7,988 nucleotides of DNA from Azoarcus sp. (GTDB lineage: Bacteria > Pseudomonadota > Gammaproteobacteria > Burkholderiales > Rhodocyclaceae): the NCBI GenBank assembly GCA_031259795.1, contig JAIRLA010000275.1, forward strand, positions 1-7,988. The letters are read 5' to 3'. How positions within the stretch are numbered: the first letter of the stretch is position 1; every line of letters starts with the position of its first letter. Made by a program: the position numbers and the translations under genes. This document shows positions 1-6,127 of this stretch, in pieces. Below the pieces are notes generated by a model, which was given only the letters and a program-made list of their open reading frames with translations, made no database searches and had not been told where the DNA came from.

Positions 1-33
1 GCAGTTGCCATGGCTCATCACCAGCTTCTGGTA

Positions 34-49
34 TCGACTGTTCAGTCGA
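34..49. repeat. 16-bp palindrome (7-bp stem, TT loop)
   Basis: TCGACTG at 34-40 pairs perfectly with CAGTCGA at 43-49. There is no adjacent T-tract. It could be a regulator-binding site or a small RNA hairpin; the sequence does not decide. Confidence 0.55.
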
Positions 50-59
50 GCATCCGTAA

Positions 60-82
60 ATTCTGTCTCATACCGACAGAAT
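60..82. repeat. 8-bp inverted repeat with 7-nt centre
   Basis: ATTCTGTC at 60-67 pairs with GACAGAAT at 75-82. The arms resemble half-sites of a dimeric regulator. The spacing CTGT-N9-ACAG is one base longer than the enterobacterial LexA site, so I do not call it a LexA box. Confidence 0.5.
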
Positions 83-114
83 GTAACCGAATTCCGGGGT
101 GTGTAGATACCTAT

Positions 115-197
115 GCCCGCAAGCGGGGGAGGGGAGTTCATCGTAAGAACTCGTCATTGCGAGGAGCGCAGCGACGTGGCAATCCAGTTCGTTCCAT
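115..197 (-). repeat. REP-like dispersed repeat, copy A
   Basis: Read on the minus strand, this is the same element as copies B and C. Its core GGCAATCCAGTTCGTTCCAT (178-197 as written on plus) is identical to the complement of 7865-7884. The element contains an imperfect hairpin in which ATTGC at the left pairs with GCAAT at the right, around a variable middle that here reads AGCGCAGCG rather than the GGGCC-tgc-GGCCC seen in B and C. The distal CCCTCCCCCGC palindrome seen in copy C is only half present at 115-130. Repeats of this general form (CGTCATTGCGAG...GGCAATCC) are widespread between genes in many bacteria. Confidence 0.75.
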
Positions 198-278
198 GTG
201 GAGAGTATCGACGCTGTTTTCTTGGCGGCGGAGAGTGGACAGGCGTCCCGCTCTTTCTTCCCCCTTTTTAGCCAGCGG

Positions 279-413
279 CGCTGCGCGCCGAATGAAACGA
301 ACTGGTTTGCAACGGGCCTGCGGCCCTGGCAATGACGAGGAGGGAGAGGTTTTTTGCAATGGCGAATTCTCCTGATGAACTCCCCTTCTCCGCTTGCGAG
401 GGAGGGCGGCCCG
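279..413 (+). repeat. REP-like dispersed repeat, copy B
   Basis: This copy runs in the opposite direction to copy A, with about 80 bp between them, so the two form an inverted pair. It begins at the CTGCGCGCCG block also seen at the start of copy C. It carries GGGCC-tgc-GGCCC at 314-326 inside a TTGC/GCAA stem, then a copy of the AACTCCCC...GCTTGCG...GGAGGG palindrome at 379-407 with several mismatches, and ends at GGCCCG. It has diverged more from the consensus than A and C: the core at 292-311 differs from copy C at three positions. Confidence 0.7.
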
Positions 414-435
414 GGCGCGGTGGAGGGCGGGACGG

Positions 436-462
436 AGGGCGGGAACTCCCCTCGCCCGCCCT
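436..462. repeat. 8-bp GC-rich stem-loop downstream of the TPR gene
   Basis: AGGGCGGG at 436-443 pairs with CCCGCCCT at 455-462 around an 11-nt loop. It lies 16 bp beyond the stop codon of the minus-strand TPR gene, where a terminator would be expected. No T-tract follows on that strand, so a role as an intrinsic terminator is only a possibility. It directly abuts repeat copy B. Confidence 0.4.
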
Positions 463-477
463 GTATCGCGCCGCGGA

Positions 478-1779
478 CTATCGTGAAAGCCGGGCTTTGC
501 GGTCGCGCGCTCTGGCGACCGTTTCGCGTATGCCGGACGAGTCGTCCTCGCCGTAGCGGCGGACGACTTCATCGAGAAGGGTGGTGGCTTCCCCGGTCTT
601 GTCTTGCTTTATCAGGATTTCGCTCTTGTTGAAAATTGCCATGGCGACCGCCTCGCGCGCGGCGGGCGAGGCGTCCTCGCCGTAACGGCGGGCGAGTTCG
701 TCCAGGATGGCGGCGGCTTCCGCGATCTTGCCTTGTTGCATCAGGCTCCAGCCTTTGTTGAGGTTCGCTTTGGCGACTTGCCCGCGCACGCCGGACGAGG
801 CATCCTCGCCGTGGCGGAGGATGACCTCATCGTAGATGGCGATGGCTTCTCCGGCCTTGCCTTGACTTCCCAAGGTCCAGGCTTTGCTGAAAAGCGCCTT
901 GGCGACTTGTTCGCGCACGCCGGGAGAATCATCCTCGCCGTAACGGCGAACGATCTCGTCGAAGGCGGCGATGGCTTCTTCGGCCTTGCTTTGTTTCTCC
1001 ACCAAGGTCATGCCCTTGCCGGAAAGCGCCATGGCGACGCGCTCGCGCACGGCAGGCAGGGTGTCCTCGCCGTAGCGGCGGACGACTTCGTCGAGAAGGG
1101 CGGTGGCTTCCCCGGTCTTGTCTTGCTTCATCAGGATTTCGCTCTTGTTGAAAATTGCCATGGCGACCGCCTCGCGCGCGGCGGGCGAGGCGTCCTCGCC
1201 GTAACGGCGGACGAGTTCGTCGAGGATGGCGGCGGCTTCCGTGGTCTTGCCTTGTCGCATCAGGGTCCAGCCTTTGTTGAGGTTCGCTTTGGCGACTTGC
1301 CCGCGCACGCCGGGCGAGGCGTCCTCGCCGTGGCGGCGAATAACCTCGTCGTAGATGGCGATGGCTTCTTCGGCCTTGCCTTGACTTCCCAAGACCCAGC
1401 CTTTGTGGAAGAGCGCTGTGGCGACTGGCTCGCGCATGGCCGGCGAGGCGTCCTCGCCGTAGAGGCGGATGATCTCGTCACAGATGGCTCTGGCCTCCTC
1501 TGTCTTGCCTTGTTGTACCAAGGCAACGCTTTTGTCGAGAAGCGCTCCGGCGGCTTGCGCGCGCGCGCCGGGCGAGGCGTCTTCACCACGGCCTGTTTCA
1601 ACGGAAGCGGCGGCGCTACTATCCGGTTTGTCTTGCTTTCCGGCGCTGTGGCACGCGGCCAGCGCGATTGCGACCGCGGCGAACATCGCGTTCCGCGCCC
1701 AATTCCGTCCGGGCGCGGCTTTTCCGGGAAGGATGCCGATTGCTGGAAAATCGTTGCCGCCCTGCTTGAACGTAGCCAT
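478..1779 (-). CDS. TPR-repeat lipoprotein with internally duplicated repeat block
   Basis: The 433-residue product starts with a hydrophobic segment (residues 31-42) that ends in a lipobox, Leu40-Ala-Ala-Cys43. This predicts export and lipid anchoring at Cys43, with the rest periplasmic or surface-facing. A low-complexity Ser/Ala-rich stretch to residue 63 precedes eight full helical repeats and a ninth partial one. The repeats start at residues 64, 107, 150, 193, 236, 280, 323, 366 and 409. Each is 43 residues (44 in repeat 5), with consensus YGEDASP..RE.VA.A, then NKG..L..QGK..EAIAIYDEVIRR. This is a known long-period TPR variant. Such repeats bind other proteins; no catalytic domain is visible. 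Start choice: the ATG has GAGG 10 nt upstream, though it gives an unusually long 30-residue n-region. A separate promoter at 1852-1880 suggests transcription independent of ubiUV. The partner and role are unknown. Confidence 0.85.
   Translation of the reverse strand: MATFKQGGNDFPAIGILPGKAAPGRNWARNAMFAAVAIALAACHSAGKQDKPDSSAAASVETGRGEDASPGARAQAAGALLDKSVALVQQGKTEEARAICDEIIRLYGEDASPAMREPVATALFHKGWVLGSQGKAEEAIAIYDEVIRRHGEDASPGVRGQVAKANLNKGWTLMRQGKTTEAAAILDELVRRYGEDASPAAREAVAMAIFNKSEILMKQDKTGEATALLDEVVRRYGEDTLPAVRERVAMALSGKGMTLVEKQSKAEEAIAAFDEIVRRYGEDDSPGVREQVAKALFSKAWTLGSQGKAGEAIAIYDEVILRHGEDASSGVRGQVAKANLNKGWSLMQQGKIAEAAAILDELARRYGEDASPAAREAVAMAIFNKSEILIKQDKTGEATTLLDEVVRRYGEDDSSGIRETVARARDRKARLSR
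481..1590 (-). repeat. Tandem array of ~129-bp units inside the TPR gene, with a 519-bp higher-order duplication
   Basis: Nine units of about 129 bp encode the TPR repeats. Units 2-4 match units 6-8 far better than their neighbours, at an offset of exactly 519 bp (four units plus one extra codon). For example, the segment near 631 recurs near 1150. In protein, units 3-4 and 7-8 differ at about 8 of 90 positions. This implies a fairly recent duplication of a four-unit block, with the last copy truncated in its fourth unit at the stop codon. Confidence 0.85.
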
Positions 1780-1851
1780 GATGCGTTTGCCTCGATAGTG
1801 GTTGGGAATATGTTGAGCGGTTCCAAGTTTGAGTCATGACGCTCGCCAGGC

Positions 1852-1880
1852 ATTCTAGTCGCAGCGCTTTTGGGTGTAAA
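1852..1880 (-). promoter_or_regulatory. Sigma70-type promoter of the TPR lipoprotein gene
   Basis: On the minus strand TTTACA (1875-1880) and TAGAAT (1852-1857) are separated by 17 bp. Each hexamer matches the consensus at five of six positions. A transcript start near 1845 would give a leader of about 66 nt before the TPR start codon. It lies downstream of the ubiV-ubiT stop codon, so the lipoprotein gene need not depend on the ubi promoter. Confidence 0.6.
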
Positions 1881-1900
1881 GGCGGTATATGGCCTGGAAA

Positions 1901-1930
1901 TTGCGAGCGCGGCAATCCAGTGCGTTCCAT
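1901..1930 (-). repeat. REP-like repeat remnant, copy D
   Basis: The segment GGCAATCCAGTGCGTTCCAT (1911-1930) differs by one base from the core of copies A and C. It is preceded by TTGCGAGCGC, a shortened version of the hairpin region. The distal palindrome is missing. It sits 33 bp past the stop codon of the ubiV-ubiT gene and upstream of the TPR promoter. Confidence 0.6.
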
Positions 1931-1962
1931 CCAGTGCACAGCGTCGCCAATCGTTCCGGCTT

Positions 1963-3438
1963 TCAGCGGAAGATATTCCAATCGACGGCATCGAGCGTGT
2001 TTTTGACCAGTACGCCCAGTCCGGTATCGCCTTCCATGCGCAGGCGGCGGCTGAAGAACAGGGTGTCGGCGTCTTCTTCGCGCAGGGCCAGGGCGATGAA
2101 GTCGCGCAGCGCGGCGGAGATCGCCAGGTCGGCGGGCATCCCGGCGCGGCAGGGGTAGAAACGCCCGTTCGCGCCAAGCGTGAAGTCGAGGTTGACTCCG
2201 GCATCGAGCACACACACGCGCAGGCGCCGTCCGGCAAGGGGCGACAGGACGGCGCGCGGCAGCATGGCTTGCGGTGCGAGGTTGAGCGCCACGGTCAAGG
2301 CCAGCGCGGGCGGGAGTTGCGGCAGGCGCGCGCCGAGCCGGGCGAGCGGCGCGGGCACGGTGAACGCGGGAATGCGCACTTCGCGCAGTTTTTGCGCCAG
2401 CCGCGCGCGCGCGCTGGCGGGCAGCAGGCGAAGCGGCGCGGGCGTGGAGCCGGATGTGGCGGCGGGAGCGGGAAGCCGCGGGGCGGCAACGGCGGGCGCG
2501 GCCAAGGAAATGGCTTCTTCGGGCGCGATTGGCGCGACCGGCGCGGCGGGGGCGCGCTCGTGTCCTGGCCGTCCATGCCAGAAACCGTTGCAGGGCGCTT
2601 CCGGGATCAGCGCCAGGCTGGCGGCGAAGGCGGCTGGCGGCGCAAGGCGCGCGTCGAGCGCCGCGCGAAAGAGCGCGGCAATCTCCAGCGTGTGCGCGCC
2701 CTGCGGACTGATGCGCAGGATTTCGGCGCGCCCCGCGATGGCGGGTAAGTCGGCGAGCAAATTGTGGACGCGCGCCGATTGGGTCTGGATGCCGTTGAGG
2801 GTCAGGAAAGGTTCGCCCTCGCGCGTGCGCAAGACCATGCCATCCTGGTCGCGCAGGCAGCGGAATTCGCAGGTGTCCTTTTGCAGGTTGTAGTGCCGGG
2901 CGGTAAAGCAGCGCGCGGAATAGGCCAGCGGCAGGCGGCCATGGGCGAAGATTTCGGTTTCGATGGGCCGCGGCATGCCGGCGCGCAGGGCGGCCACGTT
3001 TTCTCCGGCCATCTCGGGCGGGGCCACCCAGCGGCGCGCGCCTTCGTCGACGAGCAAGGCCAGCGTGGCGGGGTTGAAGACGTTGAGCGTCGGCCCGGCG
3101 ATCCAGTCGCGGCGTCCGGCGGCGGCCAATAGCCTGACCGCGCCCATGTCGTTGGCCTCGATGCGGAAGGCCGTCGCGCCCGTGATCCGGCGCAGCGTCC
3201 TGAGGTCGGATTCCGATTCGATCAGGGCTTGCGTGGAGAGCGCGACTTCCTTGCCGGCGGCGGTCAGCCGGGCGGCAATGTCGAGCCAGTCTTCCAGGCG
3301 CAATTCATGACGGCGCGAGCACACGGTTTCCCCGAGGTAAACGATGTCCACCGCGTCGCCAGCGGCGACTTCGGCGTAGAAATCGAGCGTCTTTTGCCGG
3401 GGCCAGTAGTAAAGCAGGGGGCCAAGGGAGAGTTTCAT
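1963..3438 (-). CDS. ubiV-ubiT: UbiV-UbiT fusion: O2-independent ubiquinone hydroxylation subunit joined to SCP2 lipid-binding domain
   Basis: The 491-residue product has two domains. Residues 1-294 are UbiV (peptidase U32-like family), from [13 protein letters not shown] through [11 protein letters not shown] to CNGFW. Cys40, Cys177, Cys190 and Cys194 match the four Fe-S ligands of E. coli UbiV, including the CX12CX3C spacing. Residues about 339-491 are UbiT, an SCP2-type domain, with signature [20 protein letters not shown] followed by VKNTLDAV. Residues 295-338 form an Ala/Pro-rich linker. Known: UbiV pairs with UbiU to hydroxylate ubiquinone precursors without O2, and UbiT is thought to bind the lipid intermediates. 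In E. coli UbiT is a separate protein encoded divergently. Inferred: the fusion tethers lipid carrier to hydroxylase. The protein ends soon after the SCP2 signature and lacks the C-terminal tail of E. coli UbiT. I chose the ATG because it matches the usual UbiV N-terminus; its ribosome site is weak (AAGG, 12 nt upstream). A GTG overlapping the ubiU stop is an alternative. Confidence 0.93.
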   Translation of the reverse strand: MKLSLGPLLYYWPRQKTLDFYAEVAAGDAVDIVYLGETVCSRRHELRLEDWLDIAARLTAAGKEVALSTQALIESESDLRTLRRITGATAFRIEANDMGAVRLLAAAGRRDWIAGPTLNVFNPATLALLVDEGARRWVAPPEMAGENVAALRAGMPRPIETEIFAHGRLPLAYSARCFTARHYNLQKDTCEFRCLRDQDGMVLRTREGEPFLTLNGIQTQSARVHNLLADLPAIAGRAEILRISPQGAHTLEIAALFRAALDARLAPPAAFAASLALIPEAPCNGFWHGRPGHERAPAAPVAPIAPEEAISLAAPAVAAPRLPAPAATSGSTPAPLRLLPASARARLAQKLREVRIPAFTVPAPLARLGARLPQLPPALALTVALNLAPQAMLPRAVLSPLAGRRLRVCVLDAGVNLDFTLGANGRFYPCRAGMPADLAISAALRDFIALALREEDADTLFFSRRLRMEGDTGLGVLVKNTLDAVDWNIFR

Positions 3439-3464
3439 CGCGCCGGATGGCCTTTTTTGCTTTT

Positions 3465-4478
3465 TTATTTCCACGGGCGATAGTACGCGCCCAGCGTATG
3501 GCTCTGCCCTTCGGACACCTTGTTGAGTTCGGCCATCCACGCTGGCCGCGCGGCAAAACCTTCGCCGTCGCGCGCGAGCGCGTCCAGCGCGGCGCGCCAG
3601 ACTTTCGTTACCTGGCCGACGTAGGCCGGATTGCGCTGCCGCCCTTCGATCTTGATCGCCGTCACTCCGGCGGCGGCGAGGCCGGGGAGCAATTCCAGGG
3701 TGTTGAGGCTGGCCGGTTCCTCGATGGCGTAGTAAGTTTCGCCGTCGACCGTGAAGCGCCCCTTGCACAAGGTCGGATAACCGGCGCGCTCGCCATCGGC
3801 ATAGCGGTCGATGAGGATGCCGTTCAGGCGGGTCTCCATGCCGCGCGGCGTCTGCGCCCAGCGCACGAACGCATCCGGCGAGCACGCGCCGTGGCAGTTG
3901 GGCGACTTGCCGGTGGCGTAGGCCGACAGCGCGCAGCGCCCCTCGACCATTACGCACAGGCTGCCGAAACCGAACACCTCGATCTCCACGGGGGTATTGG
4001 CGGCGAGTTGCCCGACTTGCGCCAGCGACAGCACCCTCGGCAACACCACGCGCTGGATGCCGAAACGCTCGTGGTAGAAATTGATCGCCTCGTAACTGGT
4101 CGCCGATCCCTGCACCGACAAATGCAGGCGCAGCCTGGGGTACGCACGGGCGGCATAGGCCATCAGGCCGGGATCGGCCATGATGATCGCGTCGACGCCC
4201 AGTTCGGCAGCGCGGTCGACCGCCGCGCGCCAACTGCCTTGGTTGTGCGCGAGCGGGTAGGTATTGAGCGCGAGCAGCACCTTGCGGCGCTGGCGGTGCG
4301 CATAGGCGATGCCGGCGCGGATTTGATCGAGATCGAAATTGAGGCCGGTGAAATTGCGCGCGTTGGTTGCGTCCTTGAAGCCGAAATAGACGCAATCCGC
4401 GCCGTTGTCGACCGCCGCCTCGAGCGCCGGCAAGCCGCCGGCGGGGCAGACAAGTTCGATTTTGCGCGCCGCAGTCAC
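3465..4478 (-). CDS. ubiU: UbiU, O2-independent ubiquinone biosynthesis Fe-S protein
   Basis: The 337-residue product belongs to the U32-like family and aligns through its length with E. coli UbiU (YhbU): [18 protein letters not shown] near the N-terminus, [42 protein letters not shown] and the C-terminal LGAYYRPWK. Cys175, Cys182, Cys199 and Cys238 reproduce the 7-17-39 spacing of the E. coli [4Fe-4S] ligands, so the cluster should form. Known: UbiU forms a heterodimer with UbiV and is required for ring hydroxylation without O2; this supports anaerobic respiration such as nitrate reduction. The start is GTG, chosen because it is the first in-frame start before the conserved N-terminus; a GGGGG stretch lies about 8 nt upstream. 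It is first in a two-gene operon with ubiV-ubiT, 26 bp downstream. An FNR-type promoter precedes it. Confidence 0.95.
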   Translation of the reverse strand: MTAARKIELVCPAGGLPALEAAVDNGADCVYFGFKDATNARNFTGLNFDLDQIRAGIAYAHRQRRKVLLALNTYPLAHNQGSWRAAVDRAAELGVDAIIMADPGLMAYAARAYPRLRLHLSVQGSATSYEAINFYHERFGIQRVVLPRVLSLAQVGQLAANTPVEIEVFGFGSLCVMVEGRCALSAYATGKSPNCHGACSPDAFVRWAQTPRGMETRLNGILIDRYADGERAGYPTLCKGRFTVDGETYYAIEEPASLNTLELLPGLAAAGVTAIKIEGRQRNPAYVGQVTKVWRAALDALARDGEGFAARPAWMAELNKVSEGQSHTLGAYYRPWK

Positions 4479-4509
4479 TGACCGCCCCCGTGGATGAGAA
4501 AATCCCGCG

Positions 4510-4515
4510 ACCTTA
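4510..4515 (-). promoter_or_regulatory. -10 element of the ubiU promoter
   Basis: TAAGGT on the minus strand keeps the three most conserved bases of TATAAT (T, A and final T). Its position gives a transcript start near 4503, an A, which is 41.5 bp from the centre of the FNR box. This is the classic class II geometry. The leader would be about 24 nt. A poor -35 is expected for such activated promoters. Confidence 0.5.
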
Positions 4516-4526
4516 ACGGCCCCGCC

Positions 4527-4559
4527 GCGCGCCCGCCTTGATGCGGATCAAGGGCGCGC
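4527..4559 (-). terminator. Extended stem-loop around the FNR box, possible symporter terminator
   Basis: On the plus strand GCGCGC (4527-4532) pairs with GCGCGC (4554-4559), and CCTTGAT (4536-4542) pairs with ATCAAGG (4547-4553). A 3-nt bulge (4533-4535) and a 4-nt loop remain unpaired. In RNA this would be a strong 13-bp hairpin 22 nt past the symporter stop codon. No T-run follows directly; a TTTT lies only about 24 nt further on. It may weakly end symporter transcription, or be simply the flanks of the FNR operator. Confidence 0.3.
4538..4551 (-). promoter_or_regulatory. FNR/ANR-type binding site upstream of ubiU
   Basis: The sequence TTGATCCGCATCAA (minus strand) matches the FNR consensus TTGAT-N4-ATCAA at all ten fixed positions. 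Its centre lies 66 nt upstream of the ubiU GTG. In E. coli the ubiT and ubiUV transcripts are both controlled by Fnr, so the same logic here is expected. The site predicts activation of ubiU and ubiV-ubiT when oxygen is low. The actual regulator (FNR, ANR, DNR-like) cannot be told from the site. Confidence 0.85.
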
Positions 4560-4580
4560 ATACCGGCGGCGGCGCGCCAT

Positions 4581-6038
4581 TCACGCCTGCGCACGCGGGG
4601 CGCCCGCCGGCGGATTCGCTTCTTTCGCCGGGCGCGCGCAGAAGAAAACGCCCAGCAGCATGCCCGCCGCGCTCGCCGCGAGTCCGTAAAGCTGCGGTTC
4701 GATGATGTCGGACAGGACTTCCATGTAGATCAGCGCCTCGCCGCCGATCCACGTCCCCAGCCCCAGGCAGATGGCCAGCATGCCGCCCGGGTTGTTGGCC
4801 CGTTTCCAGAACACCCCGGCCACGAGCGGCACGAACGCCCCGGCCAGCGTGATGCGGTAGGCGCGCTCGACCATCTCGTGGATACTGGCGTTGGAATTGA
4901 GCGCGTAGCAGGTGACGATCAGGGTAAAAACCACCACGGTCAGGCGCGATGTCCACAAGAACTGCTGGTCGGTCATGGCGGGGAAGAACCCCTTGAGCAC
5001 GTTTTCGGAAAAAGTCACCGAAGGCGCGAGCAGCGTCCCCGAGGCGGTACTCATGATGACCGACAGCAACGCGCCGAAAAAGATCACCTGCGTCACGAAG
5101 GACGTGTGGTTCATGATGAGCGCCGGCATGATCTTCTGGGTATCGTCCAGCGAGACCTCCGCCGTCATGACCGGGTCGATGAGTTGCGCGGTGTAGGCGA
5201 GATAGACCGGCACGAGCGCGAAAACGATGTAGGCCATGCCGCCCAGCGTCGTGCCCCATACCGCGATACGTTCGTTGCCGGAAGAATTGACCCGCTGGAA
5301 CACGTCCTGCTGTGGAATGGAGCCGAGCGCCATGGTGAAAAAGGCCGCCCCCCAGGTCAGGATGTCGCGCGCGCCCGCGCCGGAGAGCAGGTCGAACTTG
5401 CCCGCCGCGGCGGCGTGCTCCAGCACGCCGGAGACCCCGCCCGCCATGTCGCTGGCGATCCAGGTGACGTAGAACAGCCCCGCCACGATCACGATCATCT
5501 GCACGAAGGTGGTGACCGCCACCGACCACATCCCGCCCAGCAAGGTGTAAAGCAGCACCACCGCCGCGCCGATCATCATGCCCGCCTCCTTGTCGATCGC
5601 CCCGTGCGAGAGCAGGTCGAACACCAGGCCGAGCGCGGTGATCTGCGCCCCCACCCAGCCAAGATAAGAGACGACGATACAAAGCGACAATACCAGCTCG
5701 ATGCCGCGGCTATAACGTTGCCGGAAAAAATCCCCCAGGGTCAGGAGATTCATGCGGTAAAGCGGGCGGGCGAAAAAAAGCCCGAACAACATCAGGCACA
5801 CCCCCGCGCCAAGGGGATCGGAAATCAGCCCGCTCACCCCCTCCTGCAAGAATGTCCCCGAATTGCCGAGCACGGTTTCGGAGCCGAACCAGGTGGCGAA
5901 CACCATTGCCAAGACCACGGACATTGGCAGATGGCGTCCGGCGGTAATGTAATCGCGGGCGTTATGCACCTTTGCCGCGGCAAAGAGGCCGATACCAATG
6001 GAGACGACCAGATAAGCGACAACGAGCTTGAGCAGCAT
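4581..6038 (-). CDS. Sodium:solute symporter (SSS family) of unknown substrate
   Basis: The 485-residue product is a multi-pass inner-membrane protein with about 12-13 hydrophobic segments, starting at residues 3-22 and ending near 451-468. Family marks are GGMWSVAVTTFVQ (168-180), a typical SSS segment, and SVIMSTASGTLLAPS (326-340), corresponding to the transmembrane helix whose Ser residues help form the Na+ site in this fold. The length is usual for the family, and no domain such as a histidine kinase is attached. The C-terminal 18 residues are polar and Ala/Pro-rich. The ATG has GGA 9 nt upstream. It follows ubiB by 89 bp without an obvious promoter or terminator, so co-transcription with ubiB is possible. 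The substrate cannot be read from sequence; this family carries sugars, amino acids, organic acids, vitamins and more. Confidence 0.9.
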   Translation of the reverse strand: MLLKLVVAYLVVSIGIGLFAAAKVHNARDYITAGRHLPMSVVLAMVFATWFGSETVLGNSGTFLQEGVSGLISDPLGAGVCLMLFGLFFARPLYRMNLLTLGDFFRQRYSRGIELVLSLCIVVSYLGWVGAQITALGLVFDLLSHGAIDKEAGMMIGAAVVLLYTLLGGMWSVAVTTFVQMIVIVAGLFYVTWIASDMAGGVSGVLEHAAAAGKFDLLSGAGARDILTWGAAFFTMALGSIPQQDVFQRVNSSGNERIAVWGTTLGGMAYIVFALVPVYLAYTAQLIDPVMTAEVSLDDTQKIMPALIMNHTSFVTQVIFFGALLSVIMSTASGTLLAPSVTFSENVLKGFFPAMTDQQFLWTSRLTVVVFTLIVTCYALNSNASIHEMVERAYRITLAGAFVPLVAGVFWKRANNPGGMLAICLGLGTWIGGEALIYMEVLSDIIEPQLYGLAASAAGMLLGVFFCARPAKEANPPAGAPRAQA

Positions 6039-6127
6039 GGCGGTTATTCCGGCAAAACGTCGATCGAAAGCGGCGGCAGTTTAACAAGAATGCAACCAAC
6101 CCGGGGGAGATGGCGAAACGAAAGGAT

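Larger units (their letters stand above)
1..114. other. Left-edge stretch with two small palindromes and no supported gene
   Basis: I see no convincing coding region here. Two perfect inverted repeats stand close together. The first is TCGACTG-tt-CAGTCGA at 34-49, a 7-bp stem with a 2-nt loop. The second is ATTCTGTC-n7-GACAGAAT at 60-82. Neither is followed by a T-run on either strand, so they do not look like intrinsic terminators. They could be operators or part of the untranslated region of a gene beyond the left edge. A minus-strand ATG at 17-19 and a plus-strand frame ending with TAG at 104-106 are both possible edges of an off-window gene, but neither reads as a family I recognise. Confidence 0.4.

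Noticed and set aside
63..79. LexA/SOS box
   Set aside because: The spacing is CTGT-N9-ACAG rather than CTGT-N8-ACAG, and no SOS gene is visible beside it.
2..106. Possible C-terminal end of a plus-strand gene (34 codons to TAG at 104-106)
   Set aside because: Too short to judge and not recognisable; the palindromes at 34-49 and 60-82 fit a non-coding region better. It remains open without sequence to the left.
10..572. Short open frames at the left edge (10-375 plus, 138-572 minus, 332-632 plus)
   Set aside because: They run through the REP-like repeats, change character at repeat borders and resemble no protein; this stretch is better explained as intergenic.
604..1839. 411-codon plus-strand open frame antisense to the TPR gene
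   Set aside because: It exists because the 129-bp repeat units are a multiple of three and GC-rich, so an open antisense frame is copied along with them. Its product is just the antisense reading of the TPR units, while the minus frame has a signal peptide, ribosome site and known repeat.
3439..4395. N-terminal extension of the ubiV-ubiT frame up to 4395
   Set aside because: The extra 319 codons are an out-of-frame reading of ubiU (Arg/Pro-rich, no family resemblance). The true UbiV N-terminus MKLSLGP begins at 3438.
3447..4481. 344-codon plus-strand frame opposite ubiU
   Set aside because: Antisense shadow of a clearly conserved gene; composition is typical of a GC-rich shadow and no domain is recognisable.
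4513..5682. 389-codon minus-strand frame overlapping the symporter
   Set aside because: It overlaps the symporter in another frame and is rich in Arg, Gly and His as such shadows are; the symporter frame has membrane segments and family motifs.
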